The notes: generated by a model not told the origin, from the sequence alone. Positions 42,156 through 51,163 are shown, numbered from the stretch's first letter. The stretch: DNA of 64,000 bases from Clostridium sp. 12(A) (GCA_000526575.1 JAGI01000002.1:1550001-1614000); one strand, 5' to 3'. Numbers and translations are program-made.

Positions 42156-45100
42156 CTATTTTCTCACGCCGTTTTGATCAACCTCGTAGCCGTCTATTTT
42201 AGTGTTCTTTGCTAAGGAACCATCGGCATTGAAATAATAATATTTTCCTTCTATTGTAAACCATTTTCCAGATACCGCGATACCGTCCTTATAATACATG
42301 CTTTGTCCAGCATCGTTTATAGCCCAGCCCCTTGCGGTAGCTGAATGAATGGTCAATTTTACATAACGATGCAGCATAGCAGAAACTAAAGCACGGGTGA
42401 CATTCCCTTTCGGGTTGAATTGATTGCCAGCTTCACCCATTATAATGCCAGCCTGCTGCATGGCTTTTACAGAGTCTTTATAAGAGGTGCTAATGTTAGA
42501 AGCATCGGAATAAGCTACTGCATCACGATTCAGAGGCAGGCTATAACCTGTGGCTTTGGCATAGTTTGCTAATAGAACTGCCATTTCTTCACGGGTAACA
42601 GTACTGTCCGGTGCAAACTGCTCTCTTTCGTTTGACGGAATGATTGCCTTATTCTTTGCCCATTCTATAGCAGATATAGATGCATCTAATCCTGCAAGCC
42701 TTCCAAGAGCTGTTATCACGGCTCCCTTTGTTACGGTCTTATCCGGATCAAAGGTAGTTGCTGAAGTTCCCTCCAGAAGTCCTCTTCCTACCACATAATC
42801 AATGGAATCTTTCGCCCAATGAAGTGAAGTGTCCGTTATCATAGCAGCTGGCTCTTCATAGCTGATTCCATATACGGAGAAATGATTGGTGGTAAAAATG
42901 ATACTTTTTGTATTAACATCATAGGCAGATCCAGGAACACGGCTAACATTTCCCTTGCTGTCTACATAAACGGCATATAAGTGTCCAACCATTTCATTGC
43001 TTTGGGGAGTATACGGAATACTTACATAAACTGTACCGTTTCCAAAATCTGTCACATTTCCCGTTCCACTCTCATAGCTGGCTTTGAAATCAAATGCCGG
43101 GCGGCCACCAATGGCATCCTTTGCTGCTTTTAAAAGACTTGAGCTGTCTATTTTAGATGCAATTATCTGCACATCCCCATTGGCCTGACGGTAGATTTCC
43201 TCAATTGCTATATGGTTCATTCCAACTACAATATCAGGACTTTCAATCGTTAGCTCTACACCGGAAATTTTATTATTTAAAATCTGCTGCTGTGTTGTTT
43301 TAGGGAGATTTATAGTAATTTCCTTGGCATCTGTTCCATCTGCGGAAACACGGATTGCCACAGTTACCTCACCTGCGTTTACTCCTCTTCTTAAAGCTTC
43401 TGCATTGGCATTTACAATGGCATCTGTAATATTTTTATCCGTCACCGTTGTACTTGCATTTCCCTTATTATCTATGATAGCTTTATTTTCTGCTGCCCCG
43501 GTAACAGGTGCCGTTGGTTTGGTCTGGGAGCTGGAAGAACTTCCTCCCTTGCTTCCTTCAGAGCTTTTATTTGGTGTTGGAAGTTTAATTATGATAGCTT
43601 CTGACTCCTCACCAGCATCATAGAGATCATTGCCTTTCAGGCGCAATACATAGGTGCCTGCAAAAAGTCCTGTAATCTCTCCCAATTCGTTGGAGTTGAC
43701 TGTTACATAAGACCCACCATCTTTTTTATATTCATATGTTTGATTCGATAGAAGACCTGTGATTTTACCGTCATTACCTCCAATGGCAGTTACGTCACTT
43801 TTATTTAAGCCATTTGGTGCTGGTTGTACTCCTTTGTTCACGGTTAGTACACCTGTCACCTTTTGCCCTGACTGATGGGTGTTTGTTTCTGAGGTTACAA
43901 GTCCAATATGAATAGTTCCTGTTTTTGTAACTGTAAGCCAGGTTCCTGTAATGCTCCCTTCTCCTGTACCGCCTTTTTCCACTGTATATGTGGGAGAGCC
44001 TGCATTGTTATCTAACGAAAATAGTCCTTCGATTGCTGTAAGTTCAATGTCTTCTCCAGGATAAACAACTGTCCCTGTGCCTCCTGCATTGTTAACAGGA
44101 AATTGGGATTTTAATACCCTAATGTCATTAGCCTGTCTGGCATCGTCAAAAATATAACTATAAAATGATCCATCATTATGAGTTATGGACACATTTTTTG
44201 TATATGTATCTTCCACCTTTTGAAAAGCAGCCACACCATTTTCTATTATCCCATTTGCCGAAGAAACGGCAAGAGATTTTCCATCTGAATTACTCACTTC
44301 TCCTGAGCTTGCATATACAGTACCACCTGAAAATGACACCGTTCCCTCAGAATAAATGCCGCAGCTAAGCATTGTTGCATTTTGTCCAATTGCATTTACT
44401 TCTCCTCCCTGAAGAAATACACCCTGAGAGCTTTCACTGCCGCCGCTATAAATACCATAGTTACGCCAAGAGCCACGGAAACCTTCGGTGGTTATGATAC
44501 CACCCTGAATAGTAACAGAAGAAACGCTTCCAATTCCTGCACTTGGGTAATTAGAATTAGTAGAAAAACCGCCCGTCACATTTAATATGCCGTTAAATCC
44601 TCTGATTGTCAGATTCCCATCTCCATAGATGCCAAAGCTGCCAGAAAATCCTTCATAGATACTTTTTACAGTGTTGTTACTGCCATTCTCCAGTAAAACA
44701 ACAGCATTGTCAGGAAGACTAATGGCATAAGCATCGTAAGTTTTCAGGTTTATACCATTCAGTAACAGTGTATTATCCCCATAGGAACCGGTGGCTGTTC
44801 GATACCATTTCCAGCCTTCGGAGGTATCAGTAATGTTTTCTTTCGTCGGATCCTTACTCACCAGGCTGCCATTGACATCTCGGTATTTTATTTCACTATC
44901 CAGTAAATTCAGGGGCTCTTTACGCAGTCCAGCTTTTACAATATCAAACTTTGCCTGATCATTGGAAGTTACCGTCAGGCTGCTTTCACTCATTACTTTA
45001 TCTGCAGGAATCGTGATTTCCATGACATTGTCTGACACTCCACCTGGAGTCCCAGAAAATATAATGCTCACAACTGATTCTGAATCCAGACTTTTCACCT

Positions 45101-47051
45101 TTGCTGCAACGCCCATTGGTAAGTAGCTAAACCAGTCAGATACGTCTTCTCCTTCCTCTATCTGTGAATATACATCATTTGTCAGGGAAATTGTTATCGT
45201 ACTATCCTCTGAAAGGGGAGTTCCAGTTATACCTGACACCGTTTTGTCAGCTACCAAAGCCGATGGTATTGATATCATACCATTTACAAACATGACGTCA
45301 GTGGCCCGAAGGATGGAACCTCCACTTTGATAAGTTAGAATATATGTTTCTATGTCTCTCATCACAGGTAGATCGTAATCATCCCCCGAGTTGTGATATG
45401 TTTTTATATCTGGGTTCATATTCTTTAAAAAGGCTGAATTTATATCAGAGATATTAGAACCATAAACTTTACTAAATACAGTTCCACTCTCTAATGAAAA
45501 TAATCCTGTTACAAATAAACCGATACTTCCTAAAGCGCTGGTATTCCCAACTGTAATGAATAGTTTCCCGTTCCCTGCTATGGTAAGATCGCCAACGACA
45601 TCAATACCATAGGCATAACCTTCATTCGCCGTACTAATTATATTTTCACTTTTATTAGCAAGTACGATGGTGCTTCCAGAGGGAAGCTCAAGAGCAGTCT
45701 GATCATGTGTCTCTAAATCTATTCCATCAAGTACCAATGTTTTTGCTGAATAGCCTAGCGCCTCATTTTCATAGCGATACCATGTCCAGCCTTCACTGGT
45801 ATTGACAATATCATTGTCCAAAGGATTACCAGTAACCGCATCACCATTTTTATCTTGATAATCTATATTTGCACTATTAAAATTAAGACCAGCTGTACGC
45901 TTTACAATGCTGGTTTGTTCATTTTCAACTGATATTAAATCTCCATACTCTGCTAAGTTATTCATGGCTTTATATGCTGCTACACTATCTTTTGTGGGAA
46001 CATAGATATGTTTCAGCGCTGTACACGAATAAAATAAAGACTTATCTATGAATGTTGGGGGCGTTTCTCCAAGAAATGTTACTTCTTTCAGCGCAGTACA
46101 GTCTGCAAATGCATAATTGCCCATGCTAGTTACAGAAGCTGGTATATGAACATTCTCCAATTTAAAACATTCCATAAAAGCTCCAGGGCCAATGCTAATC
46201 AATGAATTGGGCATTTGTATTTGTTCCAAAGCAGTACAATGGCTGAATGATTGACTACCAATACTTGTAACTGATTCTGCAATTTCAACTTCTGTTAAGT
46301 TTGTACAATAGTAAAAGGCAAAGTCATCTATTCTAGTCACACCGCTTTTTATCACAACACTTCTTATATCTTCATTAAAAGCAGCATCCATCATACCATC
46401 ATCACTTTCAACGGTTAGCACTCCATCCTCGAGAGTCCATCCATCACCAGTTTCTAACTGCTTTCCAGCTAAATTATTCCCCTTTGCATTTAAAGAACCT
46501 GACAAAACTGAACCATCTACTGTCACAGTAATCTCAGGAATCTGTACCCCATATGCCAATGTGTAATCACTCAAAAGCTCTGGCGTTAAAAGATAATCCC
46601 TCTCCTGCTCGCCGTCATACTCTGGCTCTGAATGCCAGGTCACTGGAATGGAAACCTCATACTCTTTTGGTTGTCCAGTATCGTACTCCTGTTCTTCTTT
46701 CAAAAATTCATTATACTTGTTACTTGCAAAACTTGGAGTTGCTTCTGTCAGCTCCTCCTCTGATTCTTCATTTTCAAAAGATTCCTCCTCTGGCTGATAA
46801 GGATTACCATTATCTGTCGGTGCAAGCATTGTTGCCCATAATGTATCCGGTAGATTCAATTCTTCCATTGAGGTACCTAAGGGCACTGTTTGTTTTTTTA
46901 AATCCTTTTCCAATGGTTGAAATGAGATTATCTCTCCGCCTTTTTCTGTTGAGAGTGGATATCCCAGCACATTCCATGGCGTCGTTCCCAGCACCATGAC
47001 AATGGACAAGGTCATTGCCATGACCCGCTGGGAAGTTTTGTTTTTTTTCAT
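42156..47051 (-). CDS. Giant S-layer-homology surface protein with LRR and carbohydrate-binding-like repeats
   Basis: 1631 aa. Order: signal peptide (1-30); N-terminal region shared with the protein at 1-3556; BspA-type leucine-rich repeats (about 230-385, 'F..C..L..V.IP.SV.SIG..AF'); two or more modules with 'SEGW.WYR', 'LVLDGI.L' and 'GNG.L' segments and Ig-like 'VSDWFSYLPMGV' regions (about 390-1010); a domain with 'VTGLLSNQTYEYKKDG'; a Ser/Gly linker ('KGGSSSSSQ'); a Cohesin-like/PKD-like segment; three SLH repeats (about 1400-1570, 'HWAKDSIDYVVGRGLL', 'FDPDKTVTKG', 'FAPDSTVTREEMA'); and a choline-binding-type repeat at the end ('GKWFTIEGKYYYFNADGS'). SLH anchors it to the wall. Secreted adhesin or glycan binder is inferred. 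GGAGG precedes the ATG. Confidence 0.92.
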   Translation of the reverse strand: MKKNKTSQRVMAMTLSIVMVLGTTPWNVLGYPLSTEKGGEIISFQPLEKDLKKQTVPLGTSMEELNLPDTLWATMLAPTDNGNPYQPEEESFENEESEEELTEATPSFASNKYNEFLKEEQEYDTGQPKEYEVSIPVTWHSEPEYDGEQERDYLLTPELLSDYTLAYGVQIPEITVTVDGSVLSGSLNAKGNNLAGKQLETGDGWTLEDGVLTVESDDGMMDAAFNEDIRSVVIKSGVTRIDDFAFYYCTNLTEVEIAESVTSIGSQSFSHCTALEQIQMPNSLISIGPGAFMECFKLENVHIPASVTSMGNYAFADCTALKEVTFLGETPPTFIDKSLFYSCTALKHIYVPTKDSVAAYKAMNNLAEYGDLISVENEQTSIVKRTAGLNFNSANIDYQDKNGDAVTGNPLDNDIVNTSEGWTWYRYENEALGYSAKTLVLDGIDLETHDQTALELPSGSTIVLANKSENIISTANEGYAYGIDVVGDLTIAGNGKLFITVGNTSALGSIGLFVTGLFSLESGTVFSKVYGSNISDINSAFLKNMNPDIKTYHNSGDDYDLPVMRDIETYILTYQSGGSILRATDVMFVNGMISIPSALVADKTVSGITGTPLSEDSTITISLTNDVYSQIEEGEDVSDWFSYLPMGVAAKVKSLDSESVVSIIFSGTPGGVSDNVMEITIPADKVMSESSLTVTSNDQAKFDIVKAGLRKEPLNLLDSEIKYRDVNGSLVSKDPTKENITDTSEGWKWYRTATGSYGDNTLLLNGINLKTYDAYAISLPDNAVVLLENGSNNTVKSIYEGFSGSFGIYGDGNLTIRGFNGILNVTGGFSTNSNYPSAGIGSVSSVTIQGGIITTEGFRGSWRNYGIYSGGSESSQGVFLQGGEVNAIGQNATMLSCGIYSEGTVSFSGGTVYASSGEVSNSDGKSLAVSSANGIIENGVAAFQKVEDTYTKNVSITHNDGSFYSYIFDDARQANDIRVLKSQFPVNNAGGTGTVVYPGEDIELTAIEGLFSLDNNAGSPTYTVEKGGTGEGSITGTWLTVTKTGTIHIGLVTSETNTHQSGQKVTGVLTVNKGVQPAPNGLNKSDVTAIGGNDGKITGLLSNQTYEYKKDGGSYVTVNSNELGEITGLFAGTYVLRLKGNDLYDAGEESEAIIIKLPTPNKSSEGSKGGSSSSSQTKPTAPVTGAAENKAIIDNKGNASTTVTDKNITDAIVNANAEALRRGVNAGEVTVAIRVSADGTDAKEITINLPKTTQQQILNNKISGVELTIESPDIVVGMNHIAIEEIYRQANGDVQIIASKIDSSSLLKAAKDAIGGRPAFDFKASYESGTGNVTDFGNGTVYVSIPYTPQSNEMVGHLYAVYVDSKGNVSRVPGSAYDVNTKSIIFTTNHFSVYGISYEEPAAMITDTSLHWAKDSIDYVVGRGLLEGTSATTFDPDKTVTKGAVITALGRLAGLDASISAIEWAKNKAIIPSNEREQFAPDSTVTREEMAVLLANYAKATGYSLPLNRDAVAYSDASNISTSYKDSVKAMQQAGIIMGEAGNQFNPKGNVTRALVSAMLHRYVKLTIHSATARGWAINDAGQSMYYKDGIAVSGKWFTIEGKYYYFNADGSLAKNTKIDGYEVDQNGVRK

Positions 47052-47122
47052 ATCTGTTCCTCCTTATAAATGGCGGTTTTTTGGCCGTAAATAACAGCCA
47101 TTATCCTTTTAACATACATGCA

Positions 47123-47159
47123 ACATTATACAGCACGCCAATCAACAAAGAATAAACAG
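47123..47159 (-). promoter_or_regulatory. Promoter-like block shared with the paralogous surface gene
   Basis: Minus-strand TATAAT (plus ATTATA 47125-47130) in a block that matches 3636-3672 closely. The rest of the two upstream regions differs, so this block is specifically retained. Confidence 0.55.
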
Positions 47160-47239
47160 ACAGGTTCATAAAATCAAATACGGATACCATCTAAAATATC
47201 TGTGAAATCTTATCCACTGTGTTTACATTTTTCATATAA

Positions 47240-47671
47240 ATTACTTTTTACATAAAAGCAGATGCTTTATCAAAGTCTCTTGGCTTAGGTTATACTTCTC
47301 CAATTACGCAGTCAAAAGCAGATGCTTTTTTCACCAGTGATACAAAGAGTGCGGTTGATGCAGTAAATAATCTAACACTTCCATCCGGCTCTTCTTTTTC
47401 CCAGGAACAATTCGATGCTCTCGTCTCATTAACATTTAATGCAGGCTCTGGAGTATTAAAGACCAACGATGTTGTTACCATGCTAAAAGATCCCAAAATA
47501 TATCCAACCTACACAAAAAAACTTTCAACAACGGAAAGTGATAACTGCTCTAAATTAGTGAGCAAGGCATTCTCTTATGACAAAAATTTAAAAACCAGAA
47601 GAGATAAAGAGGCAACTTTATTTTGTACAGATATGAAATACACACATAAGTATCCTGTGTATAGTTTGTAA
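47240..47671 (+). pseudogene. 5'-truncated phage-type lysozyme (GH24) remnant
   Basis: The frame is open from 47240 (after TAA 47237-47239) to TAA 47669-47671 with no start codon or ribosome site at its beginning. It reads 'ITQSKADAFFTSDTKSAVD' and 'FSQEQFDALVSLTFNAGSG', the conserved middle of T4-type lysozymes ('Q..ADALL..DL' and 'T..QFDALVSF.FN.G'), then 'TRRDKEATLFC' near the end. The N-terminus with the catalytic Glu is missing, so it is a relic of a prophage or similar element. The stop is followed by a hairpin. Confidence 0.75.
47254..47328 (+). repeat. 15-bp direct repeat in the lysozyme remnant
   Basis: AAAAGCAGATGCTTT occurs at 47254-47268 and 47314-47328, 60 bp apart and in the same reading frame. 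Each copy contains the palindrome AAAGCA-GA-TGCTTT. The first copy lies at the truncated edge of the gene. Confidence 0.7.
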
Positions 47672-47684
47672 TCATCAAAATCAT

Positions 47685-47723
47685 AGAGGAAAGATCAGTC
47701 ATTTGGCTGGCCTTTCCTCTTTT
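47685..47723. terminator. Terminator between lysozyme remnant and lipoprotein gene
   Basis: AGAGGAAAG (47685-47693) pairs with CTTTCCTCT (47712-47720), with CAG/CTG inside, followed by TTTT on the plus strand. It serves the convergent pair. Confidence 0.75.
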
Positions 47724-47749
47724 GATATCTTACAATTTAATTATGCTCT

Positions 47750-48346
47750 CTACTCTGCCACTCTTTTAAGTTCAAATACCGTTGCTTCTAATACCAGAAG
47801 CAGTCTGGTATTATTTACATCCAGGAAGCTTATAGGAATAGCAAGGCCCGTAGATGGGTCAGATACACTCAATACCTTTATCTGGTCATTCATATTTAAA
47901 CTTGGTAAATCAATCTTATCTACTCTATAAAAAGAATCTGCATTATAATGAATTTCTCTGATTTGATAGACCGGGTTTTCCATCTTAAATTGATACGCAC
48001 TATAAGCTTCAAATCCCTTTGATGAAAAAATATCTTTATTAACGGTAATCTGATCACCTATGACCTTTTGCCCTGTTGGATATTCCGATGCATCATTATA
48101 AGAATCTGCAAATCCCAATAATTTTTCTACCTCCCAGGTTCCATAGAAAAATTTCTCTGTTTCAGGATCCAGGTCTTTGCTTCCTATCGTGGATTCTGAT
48201 GTATTAGTAGTCACATCCGATGATGTGCTTGCCTCCATTGAAGTTTCCTGCCCAGGCTTATTGTTTGACATTGAAGCACTGCTGCATCCGGCCACACTGG
48301 CAGATATTATAGATAATAATATTAGTATCATTGCTTTTCGTCTCAT
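47750..48346 (-). CDS. Lipoprotein of unknown function
   Basis: About 198 aa. The signal peptide 'MILILLSIISASVAGC' has lipobox SVAGC, followed by a Ser/Thr-rich linker (about 25-55) and a ~140-residue mostly beta domain ('FFYGTWEVEKLLGFADSYND' near its start, as in lipocalin-like or stress-sensing lipoproteins). Start 48346 follows GGAGGG; a start 8 codons earlier lacks a site. Anchored on the outer face of the membrane. I do not recognise a family. Confidence 0.75.
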   Translation of the reverse strand: MRRKAMILILLSIISASVAGCSSASMSNNKPGQETSMEASTSSDVTTNTSESTIGSKDLDPETEKFFYGTWEVEKLLGFADSYNDASEYPTGQKVIGDQITVNKDIFSSKGFEAYSAYQFKMENPVYQIREIHYNADSFYRVDKIDLPSLNMNDQIKVLSVSDPSTGLAIPISFLDVNNTRLLLVLEATVFELKRVAE

Positions 48347-48374
48347 ATTTTCCCTCCATATTACTTTCATCTTA

Positions 48375-48914
48375 TCATGGAATCATGAGTGCCATAACAA
48401 CGGAGTCAAAATACCTTCCATCAATGTAAGTTTCTCCTTTCAGAATCCCTTCTGTTTCAAAACCAAACTTCTCATATAAAGCAATTGCCCCTGGATTATC
48501 CTTTCTTACAGTCAGACTGATTTTGGCAGTCTCCGTGTTGCTTTTACACCACTCAATTAAATAATCCATTAAGATAGAACCAATCCCCATATTACAATAC
48601 TCTGCCTTTATAACAATGCCCAGAACGCCAACATGCTTACTTTTTATCCTCTTATTATTTGAGGATATGGTTCCTATGCCGACGATAGCTGAATTTACCA
48701 TGGCAAGTATCATAAGGTTGTTACGAGAGGCATTGATTTCCTTAATACTTGCTGATTGCTGTTCCTCTGTTACCTGATATTCTCCATCGCTAAAGCCTAA
48801 ATAGGTTGTTTCTTTGCCAACCTGCTTATAGAACTCTATGATTTCTTTGGAATCTGTCTCTTCTGGAAGCCTTAGCTTTACCTCAATTCCATTCATTGTC
48901 TTATCAATGATCAT
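48375..48914 (-). CDS. GNAT-family N-acetyltransferase
   Basis: 179 aa. GNAT fold with acetyl-CoA-binding loop 'VLGIVIKAEYCNMGIGSILMDYLIEWC' and C-terminal 'LTVRKDNPGAIALYEKFGFETEGILKGETYIDGRYFDSVVMAL', typical of the RimJ/RimL-type branch. Acetylates an amine; the substrate cannot be assigned. It lies 28 nt upstream of the lipoprotein gene, so the two may be co-transcribed. Confidence 0.88.
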   Translation of the reverse strand: MIIDKTMNGIEVKLRLPEETDSKEIIEFYKQVGKETTYLGFSDGEYQVTEEQQSASIKEINASRNNLMILAMVNSAIVGIGTISSNNKRIKSKHVGVLGIVIKAEYCNMGIGSILMDYLIEWCKSNTETAKISLTVRKDNPGAIALYEKFGFETEGILKGETYIDGRYFDSVVMALMIP

Positions 48915-48947
48915 GTCCGCTCTCCCTTAATATTTTGGATGATAAAA

Positions 48948-49258
48948 CTAATTTTTCACATCGTAAAAATTGGCGGGATTGTCAATCCCATGTTCCGCAC
49001 AATAAGGAATAAATTCATCAAAAATGGTCGTACAGGGGTGAGTTGATAAGGATTCTTTCCCTTCCAAGTAAAAATCGTAATCCTGGGAAAGCAGTACTTT
49101 GTGTCATTCCTATCGGAAAGAATTTCCTCTTCCATATACCTTTTATCAAAATACATGGTATTTGCATGAAACTCATCGTCTTCCCACTTCATATGTTCGT
49201 GTCCTAATGTAACTCCAAGCTGACTCTTATGAATTGGCCCTCTAACTGTATCAATCAT
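48948..49258 (-). pseudogene. Phosphotriesterase-family gene with internal deletion and frameshift
   Basis: From ATG 49258 (after AGGAAG) the frame reads 'MIDTVRGPIHKSQLGVTLGHEH' (split for length: VRGPI, LGVTLGHEH), the start of phosphotriesterase-like metal-dependent hydrolases with the His-x-His metal pair. After about 48 codons it continues only in another frame: 'VLLSQDYDFYLEGKESLSTH' and 'FDEFIPYCAEHGIDNPANFY', a C-terminal pattern of the same family, ending at TAG 48948. About two-thirds of the protein, including other metal ligands, is missing. A 156-codon frame from 49426 through this region is not a real gene. Confidence 0.7.
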
Positions 49259-49426
49259 ATTACTTCCTACCTGCTCTTTTCCTTCAGATTTATTTATGAT
49301 ATCTCTCATCATAACAAATAAACTCTGACATAAGTATATCAGGGAAGTCACCTTTTCATTGCTACTTTCACGTGTTATGGTAAGCATAACACATAAAAAA
49401 AAGAGTTTCAATGAGAGTTCTCCCAT

Positions 49427-49464
49427 GAAAAAAGCCAGGCTCTGAATACTAATAGAGCCTGACT
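49427..49464 (-). terminator. Terminator of the cupin-VOC-DUF1801 operon
   Basis: AGCCAGGCTCT (49433-49443) pairs with AGAGCCTGACT (49454-49464), 10-nt loop, followed by six T on the minus strand. It lies 22 bp past the DUF1801 stop. Confidence 0.85.
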
Positions 49465-49486
49465 GTACCTTTCCCCCTTAAATAAG

Positions 49487-49897
49487 TTATTTGCTGATCT
49501 CCCTTTCATAGCACCATGTTGCAATCTCCGCAATCAGTGGCAGGGGCAGGGGCTTATCATAAGGAAATTGTATTGCACCTTTGCTGGTTTTAAATTCGGT
49601 CAATCGGTCTGCAAAATGCACGATTGCCTCTTCCCCGGGATACACCCCGATATGCTTTTTAAATGCTGCAAAATGGATGATATTATGTCCGCTCCAATAA
49701 GTAGGCATTCGCCAGGAAATTCGTTCCTGGGCTTCTGGCAGAGCCGTTCTTAGGGTATTGCGAACCTGATGTAATAACGGCCAAGCCGCCTCTGCCTGGG
49801 CACTGATATAGGCATCGATTGTTTTTTCTATTTCCTCACAAGTATGATTCTCGTTTTGATGTACGAATTCTTTTCCGCATGTTGGACATTTCCACAT
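49487..49897 (-). CDS. DUF1801 protein with N-terminal zinc-ribbon
   Basis: 136 aa. The first 20 residues form a zinc-ribbon-like knuckle ('WKCPTCGKEFVHQNENHTC'). The rest is the DUF1801 / YdhG fold ('LHQVRNTLRTALPEAQERISWRMPTYW', 'VHFADRLTEFKTSKGAIQFPYDKPLP'). Function not known; such proteins are common in operons with VOC and cupin proteins. It lies 6 nt after the VOC gene. Confidence 0.83.
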   Translation of the reverse strand: MWKCPTCGKEFVHQNENHTCEEIEKTIDAYISAQAEAAWPLLHQVRNTLRTALPEAQERISWRMPTYWSGHNIIHFAAFKKHIGVYPGEEAIVHFADRLTEFKTSKGAIQFPYDKPLPLPLIAEIATWCYEREISK

Positions 49898-49903
49898 AGT
49901 TTC

Positions 49904-50284
49904 TTATCCTCTAAACTCAATCATTTCCCCGTCTGGCCCCTGAAAAACAACTCGTTTCCAGCCTGTTTCCTTTGGTGTTCTGGGCTCTGGAATATGTGGC
50001 TTCGTAATTACCGGAATGCCAGCCTCTTTTAGCCTTTGATAATCAGCTTCAAAATCATCGCTGATGAGGCAGAAATGATATCCCTTGTTCTCCTTACCAT
50101 TTGTCCAATGTTCAAATTCTAACACGGTATCACCTAATTGTAAGTAAACTACCTTTTCCAGATCAGATACTCCTGGAACATCGTGCTCATAATATTTTTT
50201 AAATCCAAAATGTTTTTCATAAAAGTCAATGGATTTTTCTCTGTCTTTTACAGATAACGCAACATGGTCTATTCTTGTAAACAT
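49904..50284 (-). CDS. VOC-family (glyoxalase-like) protein
   Basis: 126 aa, one VOC domain: 'RIDHVALSVKDREKSIDFYEKHFGFKKYYEHDVPG', 'VVYLQLGDTVLEFEHWT', 'FQGPDGEMIEFRG'. Candidate metal ligands are His near the start, Glu in 'LEFEH', His in 'KGYHFCLIS' and Glu in 'MIEF', fitting a glyoxalase or isomerase-type site. Substrate unknown. Second gene of a cupin-VOC-DUF1801 operon under a divergent HxlR protein. GGAGGCCAATATT precedes the ATG. Confidence 0.86.
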   Translation of the reverse strand: MFTRIDHVALSVKDREKSIDFYEKHFGFKKYYEHDVPGVSDLEKVVYLQLGDTVLEFEHWTNGKENKGYHFCLISDDFEADYQRLKEAGIPVITKPHIPEPRTPKETGWKRVVFQGPDGEMIEFRG

Positions 50285-50328
50285 AATATTGGCCTCCTTT
50301 ACTCTTTCCTGGTTTAGTATTCTTTCAT

Positions 50329-50655
50329 TTAATCCATTTTACCCGTATTAATTTTAATTTGCAGTACGACCCAGTTATCCGAACTGGTATTATAAAATCC
50401 ATGTTTCTCTCCATTAGGTGAGAAAATGACATCCTTTTCCTTTACAAGTACTTCTTTATCATCTATGGTAATGGTACCTTCACCAGAAACTACATAAAAG
50501 ACCTCATCAATGTCAGAATGCTTATGATCCGGTGTGGTTTGACCTGGTGCATATAGCAAAAGTCCTGAGTCCAAATGCCCCTCTTTAAAAAGAGCCTTAC
50601 GTGCACTTCTATCTGCTGCAAATTCAAGAATATCATTAATATTTATTTTTTCCAT
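50329..50655 (-). CDS. Cupin-domain protein
   Basis: 108 aa, single small cupin: 'DSGLLLYAPGQTTPDHKHSDIDEVFYVVSGEGTITID' (His-x-His and Glu metal ligands) and 'VIFSPNGEKHGFYNTSSDNWVVLQIKI' with the second His. Binds a metal in most relatives; function not assignable. AGGAGG precedes the ATG. First gene of the operon; its promoter shares a -35 with the divergent HxlR gene. Confidence 0.87.
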   Translation of the reverse strand: MEKININDILEFAADRSARKALFKEGHLDSGLLLYAPGQTTPDHKHSDIDEVFYVVSGEGTITIDDKEVLVKEKDVIFSPNGEKHGFYNTSSDNWVVLQIKINTGKMD

Positions 50656-50711
50656 TTGGAAAACCTCCTATAAGTTTATTAGTATTTATGGGTATTTCTT
50701 TCTGTAGACTT

Positions 50712-50775
50712 ACTATAATAAAGTTACAAACCTTTTGCAAGAAGGCACTTTTTTGTGTTATACTAACCATATGGT
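50712..50775. promoter_or_regulatory. Face-to-face promoters sharing a palindromic -35, with HxlR operator
   Basis: Plus: TTGCAA (50735-50740), 18-bp spacer, TATACT (50759-50764) for the HxlR gene. Minus: the same TTGCAA, 17-bp spacer, TATAGT (plus ACTATA 50712-50717) for the cupin operon. ACCATATGGT (50766-50775) is a perfect palindrome just past the plus -10, and a GTAAGT word recurs beside both -10 elements. Confidence 0.65.
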
Positions 50776-50809
50776 AAGTGAAACTGATCTTTTTTAGGAG
50801 TGAATAGAA

Positions 50810-51151
50810 ATGCCTTGTGATAAATCATGCCCCATTGAGCATACTGTAAACTTAATCGGCCACAAATGGAAGGTGCTGATTCTGAGAAATCTGTTTAACA
50901 ACGGCACACAACGTTTTATCGAACTAAGTAAAGGAATCAATGGCATCAGCCAAAAGATGCTGACGCAACAGCTTCGCCAGCTGGAGGCCGATGGAATCAT
51001 TCAACGAAATGTGTATCCTGAAGTACCTCCAAAGGTAGAATATTCCCTTACGGAGCTTGGAAAATCCCTAAGTCCCATAATGGAAGAAATGAACATTTGG
51101 GGAAAAGAGCATATGAAGCTCATTGATCTCAAAAAGCAAAAAGAGGAATAG
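50810..51151 (+). CDS. HxlR-family transcriptional regulator
   Basis: 113 aa. 'CDKSCPIEHTVNLIGHKWKVLILRNLFNNGTQRFIELSKGI' and 'QKMLTQQLRQLEADGIIQRNVYPEVPPKVEYSLTELG' are diagnostic. Two N-terminal Cys (C3, C7) are the likely sensor of thiol-reactive compounds, by analogy with characterised relatives. Divergent from the cupin-VOC-DUF1801 operon, which it probably controls. A ribosome site (TTAGGAG) precedes the ATG. Confidence 0.92.
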   Translation: MPCDKSCPIEHTVNLIGHKWKVLILRNLFNNGTQRFIELSKGINGISQKMLTQQLRQLEADGIIQRNVYPEVPPKVEYSLTELGKSLSPIMEEMNIWGKEHMKLIDLKKQKEE

Positions 51152-51163
51152 CTTTTCATGGAT

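Noticed and set aside
48956-49426. 156-codon frame starting at 49426
   Set aside because: Its first 56 codons are unrelated filler, and the rest is the frameshifted phosphotriesterase remnant; the ribosome site supports 49258 as the original start.
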